This document shows positions 1 to 47,150 of a DNA stretch of 64,000 bases, piece after piece. The notes beneath the pieces were generated by a model. It made no database searches, was not told where the DNA came from, and was given only the letters and a program-made list of their open reading frames with translations. Position numbers and translations under genes: made by a program. How positions within the stretch are numbered: the stretch's first letter is position 1; each line of letters begins with the position of its first letter. The DNA comes from Cladorhizidae sp. MBARI D1340-BT2. Lineage: Eukaryota; Porifera; Demospongiae; Poecilosclerida; Cladorhizidae. The stretch lies in contig JAQNBH010000011.1 in NCBI GenBank assembly GCA_028752905.1, forward strand, positions 34,124,017 to 34,188,016. Reading direction: 5' to 3'.

Positions 1-602
1 TTCTAGATCTGGAGGCAGCAAGAGAGAATTTCATGAGAATGTGCTGCAGCCATACCTGGCAGAGGTCAGAAGGCAAATCAGCTGTCGTTTCAAAGATGCC
101 TTGGGCCTCTTGACTGCTTTCAGCATCTTTGACCCACAGAAATGCCCAACAGATGTCCAGCAACTGCACCAAAATGGCACTGCAGAATTAGAGAAGCACC
201 TAGAATTCTATGGGGAGACGACAGATATTGAGTACGAGGGAGAAGTCTTCTCAACTCCGGCAGATGCTGATAAGCCGGAGACAAAACTAGAGTGGAAAGC
301 TTTCAAAATTAGTTATCTTTGAGGAGATGAAGGATCTGTCATTGAAGGAACTTGTAACACTGTTCCCAAGAAGTGAGGCAAAGTGTGTGGCCTTTCCCAA
401 CATCAAGATTCTTCTCTCCATAGCCATGGTACTTCCTGTGTCCACTGCAACTGTTGAGTGCTCCCTTAGTGACATGAAGCAGATCAAGGATTGCCTTCAG
501 AGTCATCTGCTTCCAGCATCACTGTCCAAGCTGATGACCATAGCCCACCACTCCCTGAAGTGGACTTTGATGCCGTGCTGGCTTTGTGGAAGGCAATGAA
601 GC
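1..602 (+). pseudogene. hAT-family transposase C-terminal fragment
   Basis: Two reading frames (41-322 and 327-599) carry the C-terminal part of a hAT transposase of the ZNF862/P52rIPK type. The segment LLSIAMVLPVSTATVECSLS followed by DMKQIKDCL is the hAT dimerisation motif (normally VPVSTAxxERxFS...K). The frame breaks near 322. The copy is cut at the window start and has no N-terminal half here. It lies before the first placed PTBP exon. Confidence 0.7.
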
Positions 603-733
603 CAAGGAGACTGCTTTTGTAATTAACAATTCACTATGACAGTGAAGAAATGCCCTTCATTGTGGTGAACTGAAAAATAGAGTCAACAATAACTGCTGTT
701 ACTGTGTTGCTATAAACTGACTGTGCAACCAAC

Positions 734-822
734 CTTCTCTATATAAATACCTTCTCTATATAAATACCTTCTCTATATAAATACCTTCTTATATAAATAC
801 CTTCTCTATATAAATAGTTACA
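734..822 (+). repeat. 17-bp tandem repeat (cttctctatataaatac), 5 copies
   Basis: Short array of cttctctatataaatac. The unit looks like a TATA box, but no gene start follows it directly. Confidence 0.8.
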
Positions 823-842
823 AATGCTGTACAACTTAGTCC

Positions 843-1420
843 TTGATAATTCTCACTAGTGGAGTAGTGTTAAGCAGATCTCACCCTGATACTGTTAATG
901 TCCATGGCTGTAAAATAGAAGTTCTACACAGTCAACTTGCATTTGAACTTTGGTATCAGTGGAAATTAGTGGGGGGGGGGGGGGGGGGGGGGTTCCAACT
1001 ACTTCAAATACCCCTCCACCCTGGATGAACCTTAATGTGAACCCTGTGAAGCTCTCGAGTGCAGATATATTCTTTTTTTAATTTATTTATTCATTTCAGT
1101 GGTCTAGAGACTCCTTTTAAGGGAGTGATTGATAACCTTTGGCGCATCCCCCCGCACTCCCCGTAATTTCTCAAATCCCGACCCCCTTTCTTTTATACCT
1201 CCAAAGTTTCCTTACACTAGCCCCTCCCCACCCACTTCTTTTTGTTCTTTACTTTATCACTTTATCACTGTTGTTGTTGTTGTTGTTGTTGTGTATTATT
1301 ATTATTATTATAATTATACCTTGCAGTGTCCAGGCATGTCTCAAGGAGATAAGGTACTGTGTATGACAATATTTGTCTAATTAAGCACTGTTCTGTGAAC
1401 CTCTTACTTACTGTCTGCAG
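843..1420. other. Non-coding stretch with a G22 run and TTG/ATT microsatellite
   Basis: Contains 22 consecutive G at 971-992, a (TTG)n then (ATT)n run at 1267-1312, and pyrimidine-rich sequence at 1145-1260. I see no exon before 1421, although the PTBP start exon could be hidden here or upstream. Confidence 0.5.
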
Positions 1421-36024
<34,604 letters not shown>

Positions 36025-37385
36025 TTCTTAATGGACAATGTTGTTTATCTCTCTTGGTATGCCATTAATTTGTGAATATTTTTCACCTGGTGAAACATCC
36101 AAACTTCTTGTAATACTTACTTAATACTTACTATATAGGACGTGTATGTATGCTTAGGACTAATTATGCTGTGGTTTTATTAACCCCCTGTCTTGTTACT
36201 ATTTTAGTGTGCTAATGGAGTTTCTGTTGCATTGTGGCTGGAATGTTGATGGTTAGAATGTTTTTTGACCTTGACAGACATGATGGTATTAAAACTGATG
36301 TTAAAATGGGTGTGGCAACTCATGGCAGGATCAAGTTGTACGATAGATGCTAGAACACACTTGGATCTGGACGTCATTGGTGCTGATCTCTCCACTTCAT
36401 ACGTATATAGGAACTTGTGGGGGGGGGGGGATGCCACAGGAAAAGTGGGTGTGTAGTGTTTGTGAAGAGGAACCGTCGTGCACATGTTGGGTGTGCTTCT
36501 ATTGGCATTTAACGAGGGAGCAGACCACTTGAGAAAAACAACTCTTAACCTTTTTAATGCTCACCATTTTGATTGTGTGCATATATACAATTATATATAG
36601 TGGTGTTGCAATCCTTATTATAATACCTCTGAGGTCAATATAAATGCTTATATATATATACCCTAACTCTGGGTCAAACTATTTATGGTGCTATCGAGTA
36701 TCCATAGATTAGTCACTATCTTATTAGTACTGGCAGGTGAGGTGGGCACAGAGGCCTGAGTCTGTCACGAGAAGGAAAGCTGAGCATTCATTGAAGTTAG
36801 AAACATTTACATGTCGGTGCACTGCTATGGTGAACAGTTTATAAATTCACGTCTTCTTGTCCATGCATATAAAGGCATATAAAGAAATGGCAGCACAAAA
36901 AGTATAACTTGAATGGTTGACAAGAAATGAGCTGAAACTTGGGAACCGGTTAGTTGGTTTAACATGTAAATATAATTATAAGATGTATGTCAATGGAGAA
37001 CCTGTAGAAACAATTATTGTTAATAAGTGCCATAATGATAATACAAATAAGTACTAGTTGAACCCATATTAGACCAGGCACAGAAACTCGCTGCAGAGCT
37101 ATTGGTGGGCCTCTTCTGAACATTGCCTGCACTCTTTATTGGCTGAGGCCCCCCCCCCCCCCCCAATCAACGCACACTTTCATATTGACCTGTACATAGT
37201 CCCAGATCCAACATTCAGGCCAGTGACATGTAAATTGATAGTGGCTATATATAACTTAACCAAGCCATATGGCACAGTCGGGAACACGTCAATGCATGTA
37301 CTGTTCTATTGAGCAGTTGATGAGGCAAGCTAACAGCTGACTCACATTCATTCTTATTGGCTTACTTTACTATATACTCTAGAAG
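36025..37385. other. PTBP 3' flank, no gene recognised
   Basis: AT-rich sequence with a G run (about 36418-36430), TA repeats (36648-36660) and C16 (37149-37164). The 3' UTR end could not be fixed for lack of a clear AATAAA. Confidence 0.4.
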
Positions 37386-37465
37386 CACCTATATATACTT
37401 CCTATATTCCTTCACTCTTAGCTAGGAAGCACTCGCGGATGGATTTCTTTGCTGCAAGTTTTCTG
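37357..37465 (+). promoter_or_regulatory. Candidate core promoter and short first exon
   Basis: attggc (37357, CCAAT-like on the other strand) and tatatatac (about 37390) precede an ATG at 37438 that reads MDFFAASFL before a good donor (CTG|GTAAGC). No protein match and no certain second exon. A following acceptor at 37891 would lie beyond a repeat arm, so a real gene is doubtful. Confidence 0.25.
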
Positions 37466-37576
37466 GTAAGCATATAGCGACGTAGCGCTGGGTAGCTTTT
37501 GTTATCTACTTTAACTCTGCTGATTCTTACATAAAACTTTTGGGGCAACTAGCAATATATAGCAGTGCTAAATTCA

Positions 37577-37745
37577 TAATAATATTATTGTGGATAATTT
37601 TATTAATTAAGTACTGTTATTAGCTGTGCTGTAATATATATGTGATGGCCTTAACAGGCCGAGCAATATCAAGGTTAAATCATAACCAAACACTGAAACA
37701 ATAATGCCTTAACAGGCCGAGCAATATCAAGGTTAAATCATAACC
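37577..37745 (+). repeat. Arm of a dispersed repeat, inverted relative to 40131-40284
   Basis: Shares ttgtggataattttattaat, taagtactgtt, atatatgtgatggccttaac and gcaatat/gcaatag...ttaaatcata with the reverse complement of 40131-40284, minus a 54-bp segment. A 59-bp direct duplication (gccttaacaggccgagcaat onwards) follows at 37646-37763. It could be a terminal inverted repeat or a second copy of the LINE 3' UTR. Confidence 0.65.
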
Positions 37746-37929
37746 AAACACTGAAACAATAATGCCAATGACAACAGCGAAACTTGAAGTGACGAGCATG
37801 CTCAGTATACAGCTGTAGCTAAAGACAAAATACTGACCTTTTGAAGAGACATCCTTGACACTAAAAAAAGAGTTTATTGCTATGGTACTGCAGGTACGAA
37901 CTGTGATGGTGGTTCTGGTCTCCACCTCT

Positions 37930-40130
37930 TGGGGGAGGAGGACGAAAAGAATTGTGTCATCCCAAGTTGCTGTGTGCGGATTTTATCAAAGGGAGAAATT
38001 ATAGTTTGGCATTAAACTTTTCTTAGTGGTGCCACCAGCATTAAAATCCACCATGTACAGTATAATTGGTAGCGTTTAATGTAACCTTCCCCATTTGCTT
38101 CCTGTGGGTTTTTGTTGCATGACTCTATGGTAAGGTGAAGTCTGTAGAAAGATTGCACTTTCAATGATAAAAAGCATGCCTCTTGTCATGAAGTGAGAAC
38201 ATATAATTATATGTATATATTTATATACCTATGGGAATATTTTGGGTATAGGATGGTAAATATAGCATGGAGGTGGTTTTCACTGTTGGGGTATTGGTTA
38301 GTGCATATCCCCCCTAGAGTCACATGTAGAGCAGTTGAATCACACCGTGTGTATGGCTAGGTGATGATGCTGCACAAAACACATTCAACATGCCTGGGCA
38401 TATATTTAAGATGTGCCTGAGCTTCCCTGAGAATGCCTATATCCTCAAGGGTTTTTTCCCAGCAGACTTTTTCAGGTACTAATGTAGAACTAAGACAAAT
38501 GAAGTAAGAATTCCTCATCTTCAAAAGAGTATAGAAAAGAGGGTTATTTTTAAATTAGCACTATGAGTGCAAATATTCTAATTCATAGTGCAACTACCAA
38601 TATGAGTGCTGGCACTACCAATATGAGCGCTAATTCATAGTGGCACTACCAATATGAGCACTAATTCATTGGCACTATATACCAATATGAGCGCTAATTC
38701 ATAGTGGCACTACCAATATGAGCATAGTGGCACTACCAATAGGGCTACAGTTATGCTAGGGCATACAGGATACAGGAAGTAGGGCCAGTAATAGGTGGCC
38801 ATACCTTTTGAACTTGGGGCATCCAGAGGGAGTAGTTTAACGACAATGTCCATTTACAGACATAGAGATAATTACCAGACAAGACTGTCATCTTCTTAAA
38901 ATGACAGCATAATTATAAGTGATAGCTAGTTACAGAGCCATTTAGTTAAACTGTCATGTCAAGATCGGAGACTCCAGGCTCATAAATATTGACTTGAGAC
39001 AAAATACATCTGATTGCTACAAAGTAATGCGTGCAAATGCTAACAAGTTAAACCAGCATCCTGGACTTTCTCTCCTTGGTATGGTATTTGGTGTTGTATG
39101 TGTTGGGTTGTGTGTGGGTGACTCACAACATTTAATATGGTGCTTATATATATATATAGTTTGGATGAAACAGATGATGAAATGCAGTTTTTCTTGTTGG
39201 GAAATAAAATTAATTATCATTAGGTAATAGTGAACAGCACAAATCTATTGTGCCTTTGGTATCCATTATTATTGTTGTTGCTGTTGTTATTTTTATTATT
39301 ATTATTATTATTGTCATTATTATTATTACAAAATTTACAACACCATGACAGGAAATTGGTATATAGACCAGTGATGAGTGAAGTGTTGATGGTGTATATA
39401 CCCACAAGGGCTGCAGGTATATAGCAGATAAATGTTACACTACGATTATGAAGTAGACTAATTGCAAAGTGTTGAAATAGACAAAACATTTATTACCTGG
39501 GCACATGAGCAGGAACATGGATTGTCTGAAGAGAAGTTACTAATGAAGTTAGAACAGAGGAAAACTTTTAGTTAATGGTGAACTGTGATGATGACAGGTC
39601 GATATTTAGAAGAGCATTCCGTAGCTTTGGGAAGCCAATTGATTTCTAGATGGGAGAGAATTCCGTCAGAAGTTCTTGTGGTTGAAATATGATCTGCTGT
39701 GTTAAATCTGTGATGAGACACAGCTGATTGAAATATCAAAGAGAAAAGGCTAGTCAATGTCATAGATACTGTTAAAAAGGGAGGGAAGGGAGTAAGTGGA
39801 GCTTAAAATATCTATCATCACGTCTTCAGAGGTTGTGCTGTTCACTGAAGAGAATTGTGGAAGAATTCATGCCAGTTCTCGCTTCGCACGCTATAATCCT
39901 TCCGATTGCTTGCGAACCATAATTTTAGGCCTTGGGCAGGTTACCGAATTTCTACGTATTATTTAAATTCTCCTAATATTCACCTATATTTATTTTTATT
40001 TTTCTTCTCAATTATTCTCAATTATTTAATTAACAAATGCAGGATTACATGTCATTGATTCTGGAAAATTCACATCACACAATGTACACATAAAAAGTTG
40101 TTTCTTGAATTCCCGACCAGTAGTCAGTAA
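37930..40130. other. No gene recognised
   Basis: AT-rich sequence with ATT/TTG microsatellite at 39260-39330 and the 38555-38742 repeat. Short frames show no recognisable domain. Confidence 0.4.
38555..38742 (+). repeat. Degenerate 31-bp repeat, about 6 copies
   Basis: Copies of ggcactaccaatatgagcgc then taattcatagt with indels. Confidence 0.8.
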
Positions 40131-40284
40131 CATTATGATTTAATGTTGCTATTGCTGAGCCTGTTAAGGCCATCACATATATAATACAGCACAATGTGAA
40201 ACTATTTAGTAACTAACCTAATAACAATCTATATTTTAAAAAGAAGTCAACAGTACTTAATTAATAAAATTATCCACAATATTA
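40131..40284 (-). repeat. Repeat arm next to the LINE 3' end
   Basis: Inverted counterpart of 37577-37745, with a 54-bp insertion. It abuts the LINE stop codon at 40282, so it may be LINE 3' UTR. Confidence 0.6.
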
Positions 40285-41835
40285 AGTTACGAGTGTCCCG
40301 CTGCTCAGGAAGGGGGGGACAGGAGTGGACCAAAGATCATTCCTCAGCTGACCATACAACAATTCCTTTCTCCTCTGCCACCACTTCCCTACCCAATACA
40401 TAACACACTCACCCACCTCCTCCATCACTGCATCACTTACTCCCTCCACATCTTTCCCCAAAAGCAATGCCACCTTTCCATCCTTACTCACTCTTCTTAA
40501 TTCATCCAGCCACTGTCTTGCCCCTGCAATTCTGCGTACCTCATCTATCAGAACCAGCCGATCCCTCTCAAATTCCCCGCATGTCACCAAGAAATGTTCC
40601 ACATCCTCCCCTGCTCCACTATCACACATTATACACCTCTCATCCCTAACTATCCCACATCTCTTCTTATCCTCTAACAACCCAGCTGATGCAGTCCTCA
40701 GTCTAAATTGCAGCCGCACACCTTCCTGACCATGCATGGACCTCACATACCTCTCCACCCCTGCACCATTCTTTGCCGATTCATAATAATTCAGCGTACT
40801 TTTCCCGTCTACTTCCTCCTCCCAGTCCTTCTCATTTCTCACCTTCACTTTCCCCTTCCACTTGCGCACTGACCCAACCTCGTTGTTTATCTTGTAATTT
40901 CTCCTCAAGATCTCATATTCTTCCCACCATCCAATTCCTCCATCCTCTCGTAGTTTATTTACAACAACTTTAACCAATCTGCTCTGTTCCAACACCTCTA
41001 ATCTCTTGCCAAACAAAACCTTCATCTCTTCCCTCCTCTCCTCTAGCTTCCTCCACCCCATATCTCCCCGTATTGCCACTCCTGCTACTGTATCACTTGC
41101 CCCCAACAGTCTCCTACCCACTCTCATCTGTGCTGACTCCAACTTCTTGCGAGCATTCCGTCCTCCTGTCCACCACACTTCGGCTGCATGCTCCATACTG
41201 GGTCTCGCTAGAAGCTCCCACACCATTCTTCCTCTGTCTACTTCCACCTGCCCATTCACTCTACTCATCCATATTACCTTTCCAACCCACTCTTCTGCCT
41301 TGTTTGCCATCTTCTGTAACTGAACATTACCCCTTAGCTTCCTATCAAACCATATTCCTAAGTACTTGAATTCTTTGACCTCTTCCAATATTTCCTCACC
41401 AATCCTCCAATGCACTTCTGATTCCTTCTTCCCTACTACCATGACCTTGCTCTTCTTGCTATTAAATTTCATCTTCCACCTTAACACATACGCCTGTACC
41501 ACATCCAACATAGCTTGCAGTTCCACCCCTGAGTCAGCCAGAAGAACAACATCATCTGCATACATGAGTGCCCCACACCAGCAGCCTTCCACTTTGACTC
41601 CTAGCTCAGCTCTCTCCAATTCCTCTGCCATTCCCATCAGATATATATTGAAAAGAAGTGGAGACAAAGGACATCCCTGCCTCCTAAGTCCATTCTCCAC
41701 AGTGAACCACCTTGACCTCCTTCCATTCAATACCACCGTCGTCTCCACCCCACTATACAATCCTACACATGTCCTCACAAGCTTCTCTTCTACTCCATAC
41801 TGCCTCAACTTCTGCCTCCCTCCACACACTGTCAT
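40282..41835 (-). pseudogene. LINE reverse transcriptase C-terminal part and tail domain
   Basis: A 517-codon open frame. Motif B is GCPLSPLLFNIY and motif C is LMYADDVVLLAD (the catalytic Asp pair). The thumb has FKYLGIWFDRKL. A C-terminal Cys-x2-Cys...His...Cys motif follows at about codons 400-416. The frame is intact to its stop, implying a fairly young insertion. The clade was not settled; no RNase H was recognised. Confidence 0.9.
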
Positions 41836-41947
41836 ATGCCTTACTTATATCCAGGAAAGCCAGATATGAAGCTTTTTTCTCGCTCTTCCTCACTTCACAA
41901 ACTCCTCTTAACACCAACCACTGGTCTGAACATCTCCTCTGTCTCAA
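41753..41947 (-). pseudogene. LINE reverse transcriptase motif A, middle frame
   Basis: A short frame continues the RT with RRCSDQWLVLR and motif A LAFLDISKAYDSVW, carrying the first catalytic Asp. It lies between the two single-base shifts. Confidence 0.85.
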
Positions 41948-43652
41948 ATCCTCCTTGTGCTTCCGTCAAAATCTTATCCTCAGCGAACACTCCCAACCTC
42001 CTTGCCAACACTCTCGCAAACACCTTCACCACATTACAACACAATGAAATTCCCCTATAATTCCCTACTTCATCCTCGTCACCATCCTTGTGGAGAGGTA
42101 CTAGTAAACTCCTCTTCCAGTCCACTGGGCAGCACTCAATCCTCATCACCACATTCATCACCTGCACCATCACTTCCACCAACCTTCTACCTCCATACAT
42201 CAGCATCTCATTCAACATTCCATCAGGGCCTGGTACCTTTCCTCTCTTCAAACACTTTAATACCTCTACTATTTCTTCCCAGCTTACTTCTTCACACATA
42301 CCCAGCTCATGCCCACGCACTTCTCCCATCTCTACTTCTTGTACTGTGGCATCCTCTTTTTTCCTCCCCAGCTCTTCCCAGTGTTTTGCCATCACCTCCA
42401 ACACCTCGACTTCCTCCTCTACCATCCTTCCCTCTTCATCTCTCACTCCTTTTATCCTTCTCTCCTTCCTCTTTGCTCTTAAATCATTCCAAAACAGCTT
42501 ACAACTAGTCCCACCCTGCTCTCTAATCTTCTTTATAGTTCTCTTCCTCAATTCCTTCTTCTCTATCCTAATAGTCTTTTTCACTTCCTTTCTTGCTTCT
42601 CTATAGTCATCCCATAGTTGTCTTAATGTAGCCTCTCTCTCCCCTCTCTTCCTGGCTTCCCTTAGCCTCTTACATTTCTCCTTCCTGACACCAATCAACC
42701 ACTCCACATCCCCTGACCACCATCCCTCTGACCTGTCTGTAATCTTCTTCCTTCCAATTCCTTTCTCCGCTGCAGCCAAAACTTTCTCCTTCCACCTACC
42801 CCACACCTCTTCAACTATGTTTCCTCCCAACTCTTGCTCAAGCTCTCTCACCTCCTCTTCCCACCCCATGAACATTTCCTCCACTGCCTCCTGATACTCC
42901 ATCCAGTCTAGCCTATTGTCAACTCTCCATTTATGTCGCTCTCTTCTCACTTGTACCTCTCTCCTACCCCACGTAATTTCCCCCCAAATAATGTTATGGT
43001 CCGACCCCACATCCAGCTTGCCTGAGTCCTCAACTACCACCCTAGCTACATCCATGTCCTCACTAAACAACATATAGTCTATGACCGACTTTCTCTCCCC
43101 ACATTCCCACGTCCACCTGCCCTCACAGCACTGCAACTCGTTCCCCACAACCAGACCTCCAACCCTAACCAACTCCAACAACCGCCTTCCATTACTGTTT
43201 GGGTTGTCCTCCACTCCTAATCCAATCTTTGCATTGAAGTCCCCCATCATAACAACATCGAACCCTTTCTCTTCATACTTCACCACATCCTCCTGCAATA
43301 CCTCAAACAATACCTCCGTCTCACTCACTCTCACTCCTTCTGGGTTCACATACACTACCCCTACTATGGTTTTTCTTCTCCCCGCTCCGCTTAACTCCAC
43401 CCACAGCAAACCTTCTCTTGACTTCCTCACCCTAGATTCCAAACTCTCATGCACCAGAACTCCCACACCTCCACTCACCCGCCTGCCACCCTCTCTATTC
43501 CTGCCATACCACTCATATCCTGCCACATTCACCTCATCCTCCTTCTGCAAAAATGTCTCCGCTAATCCCAGCACATCAAACTTCTTCGTTCCCAACACTA
43601 CCTTCAAATCCACCTCCCTTGACCACCATCCTCTACAATTAACAAATGCCAC
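41895..43652 (-). pseudogene. LINE endonuclease and N-terminal reverse transcriptase
   Basis: A 585-codon open frame. Endonuclease motifs: FDVLGLAETFLQ, MMGDFNAKIG, SVIDYMLFS and SDHNIIWGEI. A charged Lys/Glu/Arg-rich linker follows, then the RT start (GPDGMLNEML, WKRSLLVPLHKDGD, NYRGISLCCNVVKVFARVLA, ILTEAQGGF). It then runs out of frame at 41895-41947. The annotated start is a GTG codon with no true initiator. Confidence 0.9.
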
Positions 43653-43689
43653 TCCTCTTATTATTTTCTATAGTAGTACTGTAGCATAA

Positions 43690-44670
43690 CAGATATCAAG
43701 GTTCTACAGTATGTTCAACTGAAGTTGTACAAGATAACTATCCATTTTCCAGGATAATTTTTTATGCTCAGAAGTAGCTATATACCCAAATTATGCCGTC
43801 GCGAGGGAGACTATCGTTGAGTATACATCACACGCGAGGCACAGTGCATGTTCGGGAGGATTAGGCAAAAAAAAAAGTTGAGTGTGGGCTAGCATACTAT
43901 GCAGGATTTCAGTTGAGAATTTAACATCATTGAGTCCGTCAGGCCATCGTAGTGCACAGTATACACAGATATGAATTCGGATTTAATAATTATATATACC
44001 TGAAAGTGAAGATACTTCAGTGCCAATCATACAGCAACTATATACTTTCTCTTTTGTTATCAGTCCACCTCCCTATCTGATACATAGAGCAGAGGCACAG
44101 GAAGATGTTTTTGAGCATGGGGACATACCTAGGACAGGAATGAGGGTGTGTTTTTGGGACAGCTAGTTCTTATAACAAACTGTATTATAATACGAACCAT
44201 TTGAAAACTTATTTCTCGGAAAGCAAGTTCTAGTTATTGGGAAGTGCAGTGGAAACTTGACCTTCATTTAAAATGGTAGACGTCTAACACACACACACCA
44301 CACACACACACACACACACAAACAACAAAGTTTGTATTTTAGCTAAAACTTACTCCGGCACTTCTTCGTACCCTAAACTCTGGGGTTCAGCTAATTTGTA
44401 TCTACTTTCAGCATGCTTTGAATCCTTTGCTAAGATATGTAGTCGGCCAGAAGACCCCCAAACCAGAAAATAAAAAAAATCCACGCATTCCTTGCATACA
44501 ATTTTACCAAAGAAGACTCCAAATTGCCCAGCAACTAATATGTTCAGTAAAACACCCAAAACTGGTAAAAGGTCATAGACACATTAAACACAACTGTGCG
44601 TGGGCAATATTCAGCATGTCAGTCACCTGATTCAGCACATAATAATAAGTTCTCCACGTATAAAAAGATC
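43690..44670. other. No gene recognised; (CA)n at 44286-44322
   Basis: AT-rich unique-looking sequence with a CA run. Short frames have no recognisable domain. Confidence 0.4.
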
Positions 44671-44681
44671 ATGGAGAATCT

Positions 44682-46183
44682 AGCTAGCTCTTGCTGTGTA
44701 TTATGTATTAATAGCAGCTCTTGCTGTGTATTAATGCTGTGTATTAATAGCTGTGTATTAATATCAGCTCTTGCTGTGTATTAATTCAGCTCTTGCTGTG
44801 CATTAATTCAGCTCTTGCTGTGTATTTATTCAGCTCTTGCTGTGTATTAATATCAGCTCTTGCTGTGTATTAATGGCATCTCTTGCTGTGTATTAATATC
44901 AGCTCTTGCTGTGTATTAATTCAGCTCTTGCTGTGCATTAATTCAGCTCTTGCTGTGTATTTATTCAGCTCTTGCTGTGTATTAATATCAGCTCTTGCTG
45001 TGTATTAATGGCATCTCTTGCTGTGTATTAATAGCAGCTCTTGCTGTGTATTAATATCAGCTCTTGCTGTATATTAATAGCAGCTCTTGCTGTGTATTAA
45101 TATCAGTTCTTGCTGTGTATTAATTCAGCTCTTGCAGTGTATTAATATCAGCTCTTGCTGTATATTAATAGCAGCTCTTGCTGTGTATTAATAGCAGCTC
45201 TTGCTGTGTATTAATATCAGCTCTTGCTGTGTATTAATATCAGCTCTTGCTGTGTATTAATGGCATCTCTTGCTGTGTATTAATAGCAGCTCTTGCTGTG
45301 TATTAATATCAGCTCTTGCTGTGTATTAATTCAGCTCTTGCAGTGTATTAATATCAGCTCTTGCTGTATATTAATAGCAGCTCTTGCTGTGTATTAATAT
45401 CAGTTCTTGCTGTGTATTAATAGCAGCAGCTCTTGCTGTGTATTAATATCAGCTCTTGCTGTATATTAATAGCAGCTCTTGTTGTGTATTAATAGCAGCT
45501 CTTGCTGTGTATTAATATCAGTTCTTGCTGTGTATTAATAGCAGCTCTTGCTGTGTATTAATGGCATCTCTTGCTGTGTATTAATAGCAGCTCTTGCTGT
45601 GTATTAATATCAGCTCTTGCTGTGTATTAATTCAGCTCTTGCAGTGTATTAATATCAGCTCTTGCTGTATATTAATAGCAGCTCTTGCTGTGTATTAATA
45701 TCAGTTCTTGCTGTGTATTAATAGCAGCTCTTGCTGTGTATTAATATCAGCTCTTGCTGTATATTAATAGCAGCTCTTGTTGTGTATTAATAGCAGCTCT
45801 TGCTGTGTATTAATATCAGTTCTTGCTGTGTATTAATAGCAGCTCTTGCTGTGTATTAATAGCAGCTCTTGCTGTGTATTAATATCAGCTCTTGCTGTGT
45901 ATTAATTCAGCTCTTGCAGTGTATTAATATCAGCTCTTGCTGTATATTAATAGCAGCTCTTGCTGTGTATTAATATCAGTTCTTGCTGTGTATTAATAGC
46001 AGCTCTTGCTGTGTATTAATATCAGCTCTTGCTGTATATTAATAGCAGCTCTTGTTGTGTATTAATAGCAGCTCTTGCTGTGTATTAATATCAGTTCTTG
46101 CTGTGTATTAATAGCAGCTCTTGCTGTGTATTAATAGCAGCTCTTGCTGTGTATTAATAGCAGCTCTTGCTGTGTATTAATAG
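44682..46183 (+). repeat. 23-bp minisatellite with higher-order structure, about 65 copies
   Basis: The unit is agcagctcttgctgtgtatt then aat. Variant units (cttgttgtg, cttgcagtg, tatcagttc, ggcatc) recur in the same order every 12-13 units. For example, cttgttgtg lies at about 45478, 45776 and 46051. This shows block-wise amplification. Confidence 0.95.
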
Positions 46184-46222
46184 CTTGACCTTCTGTCCTG
46201 CACTGCTGCCATGCCTTAGCCT
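46184..46222 (+). repeat. Single copy of the 56.4-kb minisatellite unit
   Basis: cttgaccttctgtcctgcac then tgctgccatgccttagccta matches the 57-bp unit of the array at 56440-57412. Here it occurs once, at the edge of the 23-bp array. Confidence 0.9.
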
Positions 46223-46419
46223 ATGTGACTAGTAGCCTAAACATGCAATGGATAAAAATTATTACCTTAAAGATAGGAGCGTGGGGTGTATGGGAACAAT
46301 TTGCACACAACCTTAGCTTACCTTCTCTATTGCCCCATTATGTGGGCGCCCCTCCCCATCATATGCCTGACCTCTGCACTGTGGTATATAGAGGTAAGTT
46401 TCAGCATATATGAACATCT

Positions 46420-47150
46420 TCAATATATAGCACTGGTTAAAGTGGCAGTAGTTATATCAAGCACATGCACTAGACCAATAAAGTCTTCATTGATTTCATA
46501 CTCTTTATTTACCCAGCGAATTGATAATGAAAACTCTTCTTGGTGGGGCCACTTCGTCTGCCAATACCGAAAACCATGTCGTGGTGTAGCCAGCATTTCT
46601 CTCAAAACAGCACAGCCTGATAGGGTAATAGGTTCGTTTATTTGTGGTGACAAATACTCTTGTTTTTCCAAGACAAGGGTTGTCATCACTTTGTAATAGT
46701 AATAATTGGTGCAAGTTTCCGTCATTCTCCTTGTGCCCTCTAATAGCTAAACCTGCTGAAGTAAATATTTAAGGCTGGATAAGATCTTCACAAGCATTGT
46801 CGTGTGGTCATTTTTGCTTTTGCTCTTGAATAGTGGGAACATTTATGCTGCTACCCTTTAGCTTGGATTCCTTGTGAATTTCAATGTTTGATGGACTCGA
46901 AAGTGTTCTGTGGCTTTCTTCCAATTCTCAAATCCTTCAATGAAAAATGCAGTCTTTGTATTATCAGTTCCAGTCAAAAAGCCTTTCTTGTAGACTTTTA
47001 AACAGCGATATCAAAAGATTTGCTTACGTGTTGTACAGATATGTACCCAAGGAAACTTTTTGTACCACCGAGTTGGATTCAAGGCGAGTACGGAATTGTA
47101 CTCCATCAGATTGCTTCATAGACTTCAAAAGGCTTGAATTATTTGGTTGA
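46420..47150 (-). pseudogene. hAT transposase fragment (P52rIPK/ZNF862-like), N-terminal and central part
   Basis: Minus strand. FIEGFENWKKATEHFRVHQT (about 46900-46960) matches the TTF-type zinc-finger region. WFSVLADEV and EEFSLSIRWVNKEYEINEDF with IGLVHVLDI match the start of the RNase H-like catalytic domain (LADE...IRWV...EDFLGL). Frames shift between these segments. It is the same superfamily as the two fragments at the window start, but covers the other half of the protein. Confidence 0.75.

Larger units (their letters stand above)
40282..43652 (-). mobile_element. APE-type LINE (non-LTR retrotransposon), two frameshifts, 5'-truncated
   Basis: Minus strand. An apurinic-type endonuclease (residues for metal and DNA binding in MMGDFNAKIG and GSDHNIIW) leads into reverse transcriptase. 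The coding frame changes twice (about 41947 and 41830). The tail has a Cys/His motif (CIMCDSGAGEDVEHFLVTC). The first codons of the endonuclease are missing and a stop lies a few codons upstream, so the 5' end is truncated. The sense strand is strongly purine-rich. Long + strand frames across it are shadows. Confidence 0.92.

Noticed and set aside
37438..38030. Small secreted peptide from exons at 37438 and 37891 with a dibasic site
   Set aside because: The joined frame is open, but the second exon lies beyond a repeat arm, has no family match and its neighbouring frames look equally open.
41366..43689. Long + strand frames rich in Ser/Thr/Pro
   Set aside because: Shadows of the LINE, whose sense strand is purine-rich and therefore gives a CT-rich, stop-poor complement.
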